64,000 bases of DNA, from NCBI GenBank assembly GCA_944320685.1, contig CALUIK010000001.1, positions 372,001-436,000 on the forward strand, in the 5' to 3' direction. Shown here piece after piece: positions 1 to 8,459 of this stretch. The notes under the pieces were generated by a model, which ran no database searches, had not been told where the DNA came from, and saw only the letters and a program-made list of their open reading frames with translations. This DNA comes from an uncultured Alistipes sp. GTDB lineage: Bacteria; Bacteroidota; Bacteroidia; Bacteroidales; Rikenellaceae. A program made the position numbers and the translations under genes. The first letter of the stretch is position 1. Each line of letters opens with the position of its first letter.

Positions 1-206
1 ACATCCTCGGCCTGCGCGACGAGAAGGCCGCCGGCGCCTCTGGCAGCGACATGGTGCCCCGACTCGTCGAAACGCTGCTCGACATACGGCAAAAGGCCAA
101 GGCCGCAAAGGATTGGGCCGCGTCGGACGCCATACGCGACCGCCTCACCGAGATAGGCATCCGCGTCAAGGACCGCAAGGACGGCGTCGACTGGGAGATA
201 GAATAA
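1..206 (+). CDS. cysS: Cysteinyl-tRNA synthetase, C-terminal fragment
   Basis: The 5' part lies outside the window; the visible frame gives 67 residues ending in a TAA stop. The tail carries the typical CysRS C-terminal helical region (KDWAASDAIRDRL, then VKDRKDGVDWEIE), which helps bind the anticodon stem of tRNA-Cys. The enzyme charges tRNA-Cys with cysteine in the cytoplasm. Identification rests only on this tail, but the AsDaIRDrL...GvxvkDxkdGxxWe pattern is characteristic. The next gene starts 48 bases downstream on the same strand. Confidence 0.88.
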   Translation, partial: ILGLRDEKAAGASGSDMVPRLVETLLDIRQKAKAAKDWAASDAIRDRLTEIGIRVKDRKDGVDWEIE

Positions 207-254
207 CACGGCGGGCGGCGGACAAGCCAAGCCCCCCGACAATCGCATACGGAG

Positions 255-524
255 ATGGCGGAGACGAAGAAAAAGTTCCAGTGGATACGCTACCCGGGGC
301 AGGGCCGCGGCGTGGCGTTGGGACTGCTCGTCTGCCTGACATTCGGCACGGCGCTCGAGAGCCCCGCGGCGGGAATACTCTTCGGGGTCATCCTCGGCGG
401 CGGCATCGAGGCCTCGGCCCTGCGCAAGGAGCGCCGCAGACGCCGCCACGAACTTAAAAGGGAGCGGGCGGAAAGGAGAGCCGCAGAACAGGGGGCCGCG
501 GAGACAGGAAGCAAGAAGAGTTGA
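255..524 (+). CDS. Small two-helix membrane protein, unknown function
   Basis: A protein of 89 residues starting at an ATG. Residues about 19-53 are hydrophobic and glycine-rich and could form two short membrane helices or a hairpin (GVALGLLVCLTFG, then AAGILFGVILGGG). The C-terminal 35 residues are strongly basic and charged (KERRRRRHELKRERAERR), predicting a cytoplasmic tail. It sits between cysS and prfB with short gaps, so it may be cotranscribed with both. I do not recognise a family. The sharp amphiphilic pattern and position make a real gene likely. Confidence 0.6.
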   Translation: MAETKKKFQWIRYPGQGRGVALGLLVCLTFGTALESPAAGILFGVILGGGIEASALRKERRRRRHELKRERAERRAAEQGAAETGSKKS

Positions 525-548
525 AAACAGATCAATTCACTGCATATC

Positions 549-1659
549 ATGATTAACGAAGAACAGATTAAAGAGGCTATAAGACGACAGGATTCGTTGG
601 GGAGGTGTCTTTGACATCGCTCAGCGGAAAATAGACCTCCAGAACGAGGAGGAGAAGACACAGGACCCCGACTTTTGGAACGACGCCGAGGCAGCGCAGA
701 AGCAGTTGCGCAAGGTGGCGTCGATAAAGAGTTGGGTGGATGATTATGATGCCGTTGCCAAGGCTGTGGAGGACCTGCAGCTGATGCCCGAATTCGTCGA
801 GGCGGGTCTTACGACCGAGGCCGAGATGGACGACCACTACGCCCATACGATGGATATAATCGAAAAACTCGAACTGCGCAACATGCTGCGCAGCGAGGAG
901 GACAAGATGGGGGCCATCATGGACATCAACGCCGGCGCGGGCGGCACCGAGGCACTCGACTGGGCATCGATGCTGCTGCGCATGTATACGCGCTGGTGCG
1001 ACGCCCACGGCTACAAGTACCGCATGATGGACTATCAGGCTGGCGACGAGGTGGGCGTGAAGTCGTGCACGCTGGAGATAGAGGGCGACTATGCCTACGG
1101 CTATCTCAAGAGCGAGAACGGCGTGCACCGCATGGTGCGCCTGTCGCCTTTCAATGCCAACAACAAGCGTCAGACAACCTTCGCGTCGGTATTCGTCTCG
1201 CCTGCGGTCGACGACACCATCGAGATCAAGATCAACCCCGCCGACTGCGAGTGGGACACATACCGTTCGAGCGGCGCGGGCGGACAAAATGTCAACAAGG
1301 TGGAGACGGCGGTACGTCTGCGGTACCACGGCAAGGACCCCGACACCGGCGAGCCGGTGGAGTTCCTCATCGAGAACATGGAGACGCGCTCGCAGCTCAT
1401 GAACCGTGAGAACGCCATGCGCATCCTGCGCTCGAAGCTGTACCAGCGCGAGATGGATAAGCGGCGCGCCACGCAACAGGCCCTCGAGGCGACGAAAAAG
1501 CGCATCGAGTGGGGATCGCAGATCCGCTCATATGTCTTCGACGACCGCCGCGTCAAGGACCACCGCACGGGATACCAGACTTCGAACGTCGAGGCCGTCA
1601 TGGACGGTGACATCGACGCCTTTATAAAGGAGTACCTCATGCAGTTCGGTGGCGAATGA
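549..1659 (+). CDS. prfB: Peptide chain release factor 2 (programmed +1 frameshift)
   Basis: RF2 releases the finished peptide at UGA and UAA codons. Translation starts at the ATG at 549, reads 21 codons to an in-frame TGA at 612, and must shift +1 at CTT-TGA-C to continue from GAC at 613. The joined product is about 369 residues, normal for RF2. It contains the RF2-specific SPF anticodon-mimic tripeptide (MVRLSPFNANNK) and the catalytic GGQ loop (SSGAGGQNVNKVET). The frameshift site autoregulates RF2 level: scarce RF2 gives slow termination and more shifting. A strong inverted repeat at 1836-1879 probably ends the transcript. Confidence 0.96.
600..615 (+). promoter_or_regulatory. prfB programmed +1 frameshift site
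   Basis: GGGAGGTGTCTTTGAC contains a Shine-Dalgarno-like GGGAGG, the slippery CTT codon at 609-611 and the in-frame stop TGA at 612-614 followed by C. Spacing matches the classical bacterial RF2 site. Start codons elsewhere in the window lack Shine-Dalgarno motifs, so this internal one stands out. Confidence 0.95.
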
Positions 1660-1835
1660 CCCGTGCCGGAGACAGGCGGGCCGACGTCGCCCGAAAACGG
1701 GCGGACGGCCGTGCATAGCGGCTGGCGGACAACCGTACCTTAAGGAAGACGGAGGCGCACCGGCCGGACTGCCATAACCAAAGGCGAGAATAGGGGCGCC
1801 GCCACGCCGTACAAAGCCGTATAAATATGCATATT

Positions 1836-1879
1836 CGAAAAATGTGCCGCGCGGAGCGATTCCCGCGGCACATTTTTCG
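1836..1879 (+). terminator. Terminator hairpin downstream of prfB
   Basis: A perfect 16-base inverted repeat (arms 1836-1851 and 1864-1879) with a 12-base loop. The 5' arm begins with an A-run and the 3' arm ends with a T-run, so it could stop transcription in both directions. It is the main feature of the gap from 1660 to 2015 between prfB and the exporter gene; the rest of that gap shows nothing beyond the -7 element at 1986. Confidence 0.85.
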
Positions 1880-1985
1880 TATTCAAAGGCGCCGCCGGCA
1901 GAAAAAGACGTATATACCATGCAAAGTTCCGCATTGTCCATGCCGAAATTTTGAACGCCGCACACTCCGCACCGGTAAAATTGAG

Positions 1986-1993
1986 TACCTTTG
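1986..1993 (+). promoter_or_regulatory. Putative -7 promoter element of the exporter gene
   Basis: TACCTTTG matches the Bacteroidota -7 consensus TAnnTTTG and lies 23 bases before the ATG at 2016. No convincing -33 TTTG is found at the usual distance, so this is a half-match. Confidence 0.6.
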
Positions 1994-2015
1994 CACGTCA
2001 AAAAAAGGAATTTTC

Positions 2016-3197
2016 ATGAAACGCAATTCGTATATCTTTACACTCGCCTTCGTGGGTATGATCGCCGCCTTCGGCCCTTTCGTCACCGACTTCTACCTGC
2101 CGGCCCTGCCGGCTCTGAGCGACTACTTCGGCGCTCCCGCCTCGATGATACAGCTCTCGCTTACGGTAGGCATGATCGGTCTGGGCACGGGGCAGCTCAT
2201 CGTAGGGCCGCTGTCGGACCGCTACGGACGGCGCATGCCGCTGCTGCTGTCGCTCGCGGCCTTCGCCGCCGCCACGGCAGGGTGTCTCGTGACCGACTCG
2301 ATCGGCCGCTTCCTCCTCTACCGCTTCGTGCAGGGTCTGGCCGGCGCCGGCGGCGTGGTCATATCGCGCTCGATAGCCACCGACCTCTACGCAGGGCGCG
2401 AACTGGCACGCTTCTTCTCGGTTCTGGGCAGCGTGCAGGGCATAGTACCGGTCGCCGCACCCGTCATAGGGGGACTGCTGCTCGCCGTCACCGACTGGAA
2501 AGGCATCTTCGCCGTACTGCTCGGCATAGGCATTGCGCTGCTGGTAATGACGCTCGCCTTCCGCGAGTCGCTCGCACAGCGCAGCCGCAGTGTCGCCGCA
2601 TCGTTCAAAGGTTACGCCCCCGTGCTGCGAAACCGCCGCAGCATGCGTTACATGGGCGTGCAGGCCATGGCCATGGGCGTCATGTTCAGCTACATATCGG
2701 CCTCACCCTTCATCTTCCAGCAGCAATACGGGCTCTCGCCCGTGGCATACAGCCTCTGTTTCGGGTTCAACGCCTTCGGCATCATGGCCGGCAGCCTTCT
2801 GGTCCTGCGCAGCCGCTCAAGTGAACGGGGACTGGCCATCGGCACGCGCGGGTTCTTAGTCATGGCCTTGGCTACGGCCATAGTGCTGACACAGGGCGGC
2901 TCGGTATGGCTCATCGAGGCGTCGTTCTTCCTGCTTATGGTCATGCTCGGCACCATAATGCCCACCTCGACGACCCTCGCCTTAGAACCCTTGCGCGAAT
3001 ACTCGGGCAGCGCCTCGGCCGCACTCGGGTTCCTCTCGTTCCTCGTAGGCGGCATATGCTCGCCACTGGTGGGGATGGGAGACATGGCCGTATCGACGGC
3101 CGCCGTGATCGCCCTCTGCGCCCTCTTCACCATGCTGCTCGCACGCGGCGCCGACCATCCGCACGCCGAGATACGCACAAACGAACACCTCTCGTAA
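2016..3197 (+). CDS. Bcr/CflA-type MFS drug exporter
   Basis: A 393-residue major facilitator of the DHA1 (12-helix) type. The N-terminus shows the family pattern FGPFVTDFYLPALPAL and the loop 2-3 motif GPLSDRYGRRMPLL, followed by the motif-C-like region GSVQGIVPVAAPVIGG in helix 5. Such proteins export drugs or small metabolites (bicyclomycin, sulfonamides, cysteine) by proton antiport across the inner membrane. The ATG at 2016 was preferred to an upstream in-frame ATG at 1827, because the intervening peptide runs through the terminator hairpin and the -7 element. The substrate cannot be told from sequence. Confidence 0.9.
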   Translation: MKRNSYIFTLAFVGMIAAFGPFVTDFYLPALPALSDYFGAPASMIQLSLTVGMIGLGTGQLIVGPLSDRYGRRMPLLLSLAAFAAATAGCLVTDSIGRFLLYRFVQGLAGAGGVVISRSIATDLYAGRELARFFSVLGSVQGIVPVAAPVIGGLLLAVTDWKGIFAVLLGIGIALLVMTLAFRESLAQRSRSVAASFKGYAPVLRNRRSMRYMGVQAMAMGVMFSYISASPFIFQQQYGLSPVAYSLCFGFNAFGIMAGSLLVLRSRSSERGLAIGTRGFLVMALATAIVLTQGGSVWLIEASFFLLMVMLGTIMPTSTTLALEPLREYSGSASAALGFLSFLVGGICSPLVGMGDMAVSTAAVIALCALFTMLLARGADHPHAEIRTNEHLS

Positions 3198-3223
3198 AGA
3201 TGCCGCGCAGGCAGGACGCCATC

Positions 3224-3260
3224 GGCAGACGGACAAAAAATCCGCCTGCCGGTTGTTTTT
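3224..3260 (+). terminator. Terminator of the exporter gene
   Basis: A 10-base stem (3224-3233 with 3241-3250, one mismatch) encloses an A-rich loop and is followed by GGTTGTTTTT. It overlaps the -33 element of the next promoter. Confidence 0.6.
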
Positions 3261-3283
3261 ACGCCGAAGAAAGAGTATCTTCG
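3253..3283 (+). promoter_or_regulatory. Promoter of the NamZ-like gene
   Basis: TTG at 3253-3255, a 20-base spacer, and TATCTTCG at 3276-3283 (one change from TAnnTTTG). The ATG follows 21 bases later. Confidence 0.65.
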
Positions 3284-3304
3284 CATGTAAACATCCCGCT
3301 GAAG

Positions 3305-4495
3305 ATGAGACGAACGATACTTTTCATGATGCTTTGGCTGACAGCTGCGACATGCGCCGTACAGGCCGAAGAGACCGGTCGGAGAAAAGAGGCGACACCG
3401 GCACACGTCAGGGTGGGTGCCGAACGCACAGAGGTATACCTTCCAAAGATAGAGGGCCGTCGTGTGGCCGTACTGGCAAACCATACGGCTATGGCAGGCG
3501 GCCGCCATCTGGTCGACATGCTCTGCGACGAGGGAATCGACGTAGCGGGGATATTCTCTCCCGAACATGGGTTCCGCGGCAGCGCCGACGCCGGCGAGCA
3601 TGTCTCCAACTCGGTCGACGAAAAGACAGGCATACCCATCTGGTCGCTCTACGACGGCGGCTCGCAACGCCCTTCGGAGCAGACGATGCAGGCCTTCGAC
3701 GTGCTGCTCGTGGACATGCAGGACGTGGGGCTGCGCTTCTACACATACTACATCACGATGCTGCGCATGATGGATGCCTGCGCCGATGCCGGCCGCAAGG
3801 TGATCGTCCTCGACCGTCCCAACCCCAACGGCATGTATGTCGACGGCCCGATCCTCGACATGAAATACAAGTCGGGCGTGGGCGCGCTCCCGATACCCGT
3901 CGTACACGGCCTCACGATGGCCGAGATCGCCCTCATGGCTCGCGGCGAAGGGTGGTGCAGGCCGTGCGATCTGGAGGTGGTGCCATGCGAGGGATATACC
4001 CATCAGACGCGCTACACGCTGCCCATCGCACCGTCGCCCAACCTTCCGACACAGCACTCGATATATCTCTACCCTTCGATATGCCCCTTCGAGGGTACGG
4101 TCTGCTCGCTGGGGCGCGGCACAGAACACCCCTTCGAATGCTACGGCCACCCGGATTACCGCGACGGCGACTTCACCTTCACCCCCCGTTCGGCGGCCGG
4201 AGCGAAGAATCCGCCCCTCAAGGACAGGACCTGCCACGGCCGTGATCTGCGCGGCTTGGACGACGAGTCCGTCATCTCGGCAGGCTTCGACCTCGGGTAT
4301 GTAATCGACGCATACGGGAATCTGGAACTGGGCGAAGAGTTCTTCACCCCCATGTTCGAAAAGCTCGTAGGTGTGGATTACGTGCGCCGCATGATAATCG
4401 AAGGGCACACGGCCGACGAGATACGTGCCGTATGGCAGGAGGACGTGGAGCGGTTCCGCCAGCAGCGCCGGAAATACCTGCTATACGACGAATAG
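3305..4495 (+). CDS. namZ: Exo-beta-N-acetylmuramidase NamZ-like (DUF1343)
   Basis: A 396-residue exported protein with a signal peptide (hydrophobic residues 5-20, AVQAEE cleavage region). It carries DUF1343 hallmarks: FSPEHGFRG near residue 81, LLVDMQDVGLRFYTY, and VLDRPNPNG. NamZ enzymes remove N-acetylmuramic acid from the non-reducing end of peptidoglycan fragments in the periplasm, feeding cell-wall recycling or scavenging. It has its own promoter. Its 3' end overlaps the convergent transporter gene by 15 bases. The family assignment is firm; the exact substrate is inferred from the characterised member. Confidence 0.9.
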   Translation: MRRTILFMMLWLTAATCAVQAEETGRRKEATPAHVRVGAERTEVYLPKIEGRRVAVLANHTAMAGGRHLVDMLCDEGIDVAGIFSPEHGFRGSADAGEHVSNSVDEKTGIPIWSLYDGGSQRPSEQTMQAFDVLLVDMQDVGLRFYTYYITMLRMMDACADAGRKVIVLDRPNPNGMYVDGPILDMKYKSGVGALPIPVVHGLTMAEIALMARGEGWCRPCDLEVVPCEGYTHQTRYTLPIAPSPNLPTQHSIYLYPSICPFEGTVCSLGRGTEHPFECYGHPDYRDGDFTFTPRSAAGAKNPPLKDRTCHGRDLRGLDDESVISAGFDLGYVIDAYGNLELGEEFFTPMFEKLVGVDYVRRMIIEGHTADEIRAVWQEDVERFRQQRRKYLLYDE

Positions 4496-5038
4496 CGTCG
4501 GGACGTAGTAGATTGCTATGCCGGCAACGGCCGAGAGCACGATAAGCAGGATCGGGTTGACCTTGCGCACCGAGCCTGCCATGGTGGCGGCAAAAAGCAC
4601 CCAGCTCCATGCGTCTATAAAACTGTGACCGTCCTCCGACGATGGGAATATGAGCAGCAGCGCCGCTGCCCCGATCATACCGATCACGACGGGGCGCATG
4701 CCCGCGATTATACCTTTCACGTAACGGTTGCGCCGCAGCGAGAGAAAGAAACGCGTGATGAGGATCATAAGCGTCAGCGCCGGCAGACATACCGCCACCG
4801 TCGCCACCACGGCCCCCCAGAACCCCGCGACAGTATATCCGACATACGTGGCCGAATTGATGGCTATGGGGCCGGGCGTCATCTGCGACACGGCGACAAT
4901 GTCGGCGAACTCGGCATTCGACATCCATGCGTTCTGTACCACCACCTCGTTCTGTATGAGCGAGAGCATGGCATAACCGCCGCCGAAACCGAAGAAGCCT
5001 ATCTTCAGGTAGCTGTAAAACAGTTGCAGGTAGATCAT
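4481..5038 (-). CDS. Chromate-type transporter, second half-subunit
   Basis: A 185-residue ChrA-family half protein (PF02417). It has the signature FFGFGGGYAMLSLIQNEVV near the N-terminus and the conserved SQMTPGPIAINSATYVGY, followed by five or so hydrophobic helices. Two such halves act as one chromate/sulfate-like anion exporter in the inner membrane. The ATG at 5038 overlaps the stop of the upstream half by four bases (ATGA), so translation is probably coupled. The 3' end overlaps the convergent namZ end by 15 bases. Real substrates of these two-gene systems are often unknown. Confidence 0.88.
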   Translation of the reverse strand: MIYLQLFYSYLKIGFFGFGGGYAMLSLIQNEVVVQNAWMSNAEFADIVAVSQMTPGPIAINSATYVGYTVAGFWGAVVATVAVCLPALTLMILITRFFLSLRRNRYVKGIIAGMRPVVIGMIGAAALLLIFPSSEDGHSFIDAWSWVLFAATMAGSVRKVNPILLIVLSAVAGIAIYYVPTLFVV

Positions 5039-5577
5039 CGGCCCACCTCCTTTCTGCGCAGGGCCACCCACAAGGCCCCCGCCGCCGCTCCGGCCACGAG
5101 CAGGTAGACGGGCGAAATACCGAAATGCCACACCACTACGGCCACGGCCGCGGCTACGCCAATCAGTGTCCAATGCATGCCTTTGACAAAGCCTGCAATA
5201 GGGGCTATTATCAGCGCCACCACAGCGGGCCGCATGCCCTTGAACGCCGCGTCGACGACGGCGTTATGGCGTATCGAGGCGAAGAACACCGCCAAAAGGA
5301 GTATCACCGTGAATGCCGGCACTACAACCCCTGCCAAAGCCGTAACGGCACCGCGGTAACCGTAGAGCTTGTATCCCACGAATACCGACGTGTTGAGCGA
5401 TATCGGCCCGGGCGCCGACTGCGCCAATGTCAGCAGGTCGAGGAAGTCGCGCTCCTCGATCCAGCCGCGGTTGCGGATCACCTCGTTCTGTATGATTGGT
5501 ATCATGGCATAGCCGCCCCCGAAAGTGAACAGTCCGATCTTGAAGAACGACCAGAAAAGTTCCAGATATCTGTTCAT
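5035..5577 (-). CDS. Chromate-type transporter, first half-subunit
   Basis: A 180-residue ChrA-family half protein with LFTFGGGYAMIPIIQNEVI and the motif AQSAPGPISLNTSVFVGY. It is homologous to the next gene, with which it forms the usual split pair of oppositely oriented halves. The start at 5577 has only 23 bases before the methyltransferase gene end at 5601, so all three leftward genes, including the methyltransferase, may form one transcript. It ends in ATGA overlap with its partner. Confidence 0.88.
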   Translation of the reverse strand: MNRYLELFWSFFKIGLFTFGGGYAMIPIIQNEVIRNRGWIEERDFLDLLTLAQSAPGPISLNTSVFVGYKLYGYRGAVTALAGVVVPAFTVILLLAVFFASIRHNAVVDAAFKGMRPAVVALIIAPIAGFVKGMHWTLIGVAAAVAVVVWHFGISPVYLLVAGAAAGALWVALRRKEVGR

Positions 5578-5600
5578 CGCTTGCGTGATTTAAAAGAACG

Positions 5601-6485
5601 TTACCGCTGCATGCGACAGAAGGTCCCGAGAGGCAGGCGCTTGCCAGCCCTGTCCGCGAAACACAACTCGCCGTACTCGTACTCACCCGCCCCGAAACAC
5701 TGCCGAAGGGCCGTATGCGCCACCACGGGAGAGAGCCCCATCGAATAGAGGTTCAGCACCACGAACCCGCGGCTGTCGAGCAGTTCGGAGCAGCACTCCA
5801 GCATCTCGAGGATATTCTCCTCCAGTACCCATTTCTCGCCGGCCGCGCCGCGCCCGTATGCCGGCGGGTCAAGTATTATGCCGTCGTAACGGCGGCCGCG
5901 CCGCACTTCGCGGCGCACATATTTCAAGGCATCCTCCACGACCCAGCGTATATCCTTCAGGCCGCTCGCCTCCATATTCCCGCGCGCCCATGTCACCACC
6001 TGCCGCACCGAATCCACATGGGTCACGCGTGCCCCCGCGGCACATGCCGCCAGCGACGCACCCCCCGTATAGGCAAATAGGTTCAGCACCTCGGCCGCTC
6101 TGCCGCTCGCGCATATGCGCGAGACATGGTCGTATATGTAGTCCCAGTTGGCCGCCTGCTCGGGGAAGAGTCCCACATGCTTGAACGATGTAGGCACAAG
6201 GCGCATACACAGACACATCTCTCCGCGCCTGTACTCTATCGGCCATCCCTGAGCCATGCATCCGTCGCGGAAGGCCCAGCGGCCGCGTTCGTCGCCGCCT
6301 GCGCCAGTGAGACGCGTGAAGATGCCGTCGGCAAGGCGGTCCCACTCCGCCGCGTCGAGCGTCTTGCCCCATACGGCCTGCGGTTCGGGACGCCGCAGCA
6401 CATATCGGCCGAAACGTTCGAGTTTCTCCGAGCCGCCCGAGTCGAGCAATTCGTATGCGGCAAAATCGGGTGTCAGAATATCCAT
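5601..6485 (-). CDS. Class I SAM-dependent methyltransferase, RlmI/RlmK-like
   Basis: A 294-residue protein similar to the catalytic part of COG1092 23S rRNA cytosine/guanine methyltransferases. The SAM-binding loop is VLNLFAYTGGASLAACAAGARVTHVDSV (shown in part: NLFAYTGGAS), and motif IV is DPPAYGRG. The stop lies 20 bases before the next gene on the same strand. The usual N-terminal PUA domain of RlmI is absent, as in other Bacteroidota members. An RNA substrate is likely but the target nucleotide is not deducible. Confidence 0.82.
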   Translation of the reverse strand: MDILTPDFAAYELLDSGGSEKLERFGRYVLRRPEPQAVWGKTLDAAEWDRLADGIFTRLTGAGGDERGRWAFRDGCMAQGWPIEYRRGEMCLCMRLVPTSFKHVGLFPEQAANWDYIYDHVSRICASGRAAEVLNLFAYTGGASLAACAAGARVTHVDSVRQVVTWARGNMEASGLKDIRWVVEDALKYVRREVRRGRRYDGIILDPPAYGRGAAGEKWVLEENILEMLECCSELLDSRGFVVLNLYSMGLSPVVAHTALRQCFGAGEYEYGELCFADRAGKRLPLGTFCRMQR

Positions 6486-6505
6486 ATCCTACAATACTTT
6501 TCGAA

Positions 6506-8332
6506 TCATCTCTTGTGCGCCGCGCCACAGTCCACAAGCGACATGACGCACCGATCGCAGTCGAACTGCAGGCGGTAACGCGACGTACCGTGGCACAGGT
6601 ACAGATCGCCCCGCAGCGTCGGATGTCCGCGCAGGCATTCGCCTATCTCGCGGCGGATACAGTAGCTCGACGCCATGACGCGCTCCCCTGCCGTCGCCGC
6701 GGCGCACTCAAGCGCCGGCTCTATCTCTACGGCGCCATGCCGGCGGTAGAACTCCGCCGCCATACGGTTGGTGACGTTCTCCCAGCGGCTCACACGCCCG
6801 CGCGGATAGCGCGCCATACCGTCGTCCTCAATGACCGTATGCGGCCGCGGCCGCGACATGCGCGCCTGCAACAGAGCATCAAGCCCCCCGCGCCGCACCT
6901 CCGCCAGAAGCGACGCCGGCGCAAAGATACAGGCTCCATCGACAAGCACTTCGTCCATACGGAATACCGTACCACCGCACTTGCGCATAACTCGCCTTAC
7001 AGTCTCCGCCATATCAACCGTGCCCGTCGCCGCCGACAGCACGGCCGGACGCCGCACGCGCGCCTCGACACCCTCCTCGTCCGTCAGGTGCAGTTCCACG
7101 CCACTGACAGATATAGCCACACGGGCCCGTACACCTATCGTACGGTGCGTACGGCTGCGGTCCACCGCCTGCGCAAAACGGTGGTCGTAATTGCGGTATA
7201 TCTCCGCCCCGACCACGATGCCCGCCATGCGGTTCGGCTCGACCGTCGCGCCATCTACACGGTTCACGTTCGTACCGGCGGCACCCGCAGCCGAGACAGC
7301 GCAAATGCCGTCGCCCGCCGACAGCACGGCCGCGCCCTCCATACGGAAACCGCCCCGTACGAGACCCGTGACACGGCCCACGTACTCGCCCACGGCCTTC
7401 GGCGTATCGAACGACGCCACGCCGCGGCATTTGCCGTCGAACATATACTCCGTCGCCCCGCGCGTAAAACTCTTCGACGGGTCGGGCGCGAACTCCCGCT
7501 CCGTACGGCCGAAAGAGGAGCGGCGGAAATCCGCCCCGCGCCGCGACAGTATCCCGTCCAGCCGGTCACGGTAGTACGAGACCACGTTCTTTATGTACCG
7601 CAAATCCTTCAGCCTCCCCTCGATCTTGAATGAGGTGACGCCCGCATCCATCAGCTCCTCCAGCCGCTGCGAGAGATCCATGTCGCGCACCGACAGCAGA
7701 TGCCTGCCGGCGATTACGGTACGTCCCGCCCCGTCGACAAGGTCATAGGGCAGGCGGCACGGCTGCGAGCACTCGCCGCGGTTGCCGCTGCGGGCGGACA
7801 TCGACCGCGACAGGAAACAGCGCCCGCTGTATCCCACACATATCGCCCCGTGCACGAAACACTCCAGTTCGACGTTCCGTGCCGCACGCCGTATACCGCG
7901 TATGTCGTCGATCGAAAGGGCGCGCTCAAGGATGATACGGGCGAAACCGCACCCTTCCAGAAAAACGGCATCCTCGGCCGTCATGCACCCCGCCTGCGTC
8001 GAGGCATGCAGTTCGACATGCAGATCCATCGCCCGCAGGGCCATGTCCTGCACGATCAACGCATCAACGCCGGCAGCAACCAACTCCCGCGCCGCGGCCT
8101 CCGCCGCAGCAAGCTCATCGTCGAAAATAACCGTATTGAGCGCCGCATAGAGCCGCGCCCCGTAACGGTGGGCATACTCGGCGGCGCGCGCGACATCTTC
8201 GGCGCTGTTGGCGGCGGCACGGCGCGCCCCGAAGCGCGCGCCGCCCATATAGACGGCATCGGCGCCGTGGTCGATGGCAGCTATCGCGGCCTCGAGATCC
8301 TTCGCTGGGGCCAACAGTTCGATCTTTCGCAT
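6506..8332 (-). CDS. Peptidase U32 family protein, RlhA-like
   Basis: A 608-residue protein beginning with the family N-terminus KIELLAPAKDLEAAIAAIDHGADAVYMGG and carrying the U32 signature ELECFVHGAICVGYSGRC around residue 155. RlhA of E. coli, a member of this family, is needed for 5-hydroxycytidine formation in 23S rRNA; other members act in ubiquinone or tRNA hydroxylation rather than proteolysis. Cysteines in SGRCFLSR and RGECSQPCRLPY probably ligate an iron-sulfur cluster. The length with a C-terminal extension fits the RlhA/YdcP group. It has its own -7 element and lies after the nrdDG terminator. Confidence 0.85.
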   Translation of the reverse strand: MRKIELLAPAKDLEAAIAAIDHGADAVYMGGARFGARRAAANSAEDVARAAEYAHRYGARLYAALNTVIFDDELAAAEAAARELVAAGVDALIVQDMALRAMDLHVELHASTQAGCMTAEDAVFLEGCGFARIILERALSIDDIRGIRRAARNVELECFVHGAICVGYSGRCFLSRSMSARSGNRGECSQPCRLPYDLVDGAGRTVIAGRHLLSVRDMDLSQRLEELMDAGVTSFKIEGRLKDLRYIKNVVSYYRDRLDGILSRRGADFRRSSFGRTEREFAPDPSKSFTRGATEYMFDGKCRGVASFDTPKAVGEYVGRVTGLVRGGFRMEGAAVLSAGDGICAVSAAGAAGTNVNRVDGATVEPNRMAGIVVGAEIYRNYDHRFAQAVDRSRTHRTIGVRARVAISVSGVELHLTDEEGVEARVRRPAVLSAATGTVDMAETVRRVMRKCGGTVFRMDEVLVDGACIFAPASLLAEVRRGGLDALLQARMSRPRPHTVIEDDGMARYPRGRVSRWENVTNRMAAEFYRRHGAVEIEPALECAAATAGERVMASSYCIRREIGECLRGHPTLRGDLYLCHGTSRYRLQFDCDRCVMSLVDCGAAHKR

Positions 8333-8352
8333 GACATGCGGTTTCTATCCCG

Positions 8353-8360
8353 CAAAGATA
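8353..8360 (-). promoter_or_regulatory. Putative -7 element of the U32 gene
   Basis: TATCTTTG on the minus strand, 20 bases before the ATG at 8332. No -33 TTTG at normal spacing was found. Confidence 0.55.
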
Positions 8361-8393
8361 CTCACATTTGTCCGGATTGGCATGCGCCCCGGC

Positions 8394-8434
8394 AAAAAAA
8401 GGCGGTGCGGCGTAGTCGCAATACGTCGCACCGC
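8394..8434 (-). terminator. nrdDG terminator
   Basis: On the minus strand a 13-base stem (8434-8422 with 8414-8402, one mismatch) is followed by a run of seven T (8400-8394). It lies 25 bases after the nrdG stop. Confidence 0.85.
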
Positions 8435-8459
8435 ATCCCCACAACCCGAGGCCCCGGCC

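Noticed and set aside
1827..2015. N-terminal extension of the MFS exporter from the ATG at 1827
   Set aside because: It would translate the prfB terminator and the -7 element into a basic peptide unlike any exporter; the ATG at 2016 begins the first helix.
2690..4408. 572-codon minus-strand ORF opposite the exporter and namZ-like genes
   Set aside because: It crosses a terminator and promoter and mirrors two well-identified genes.
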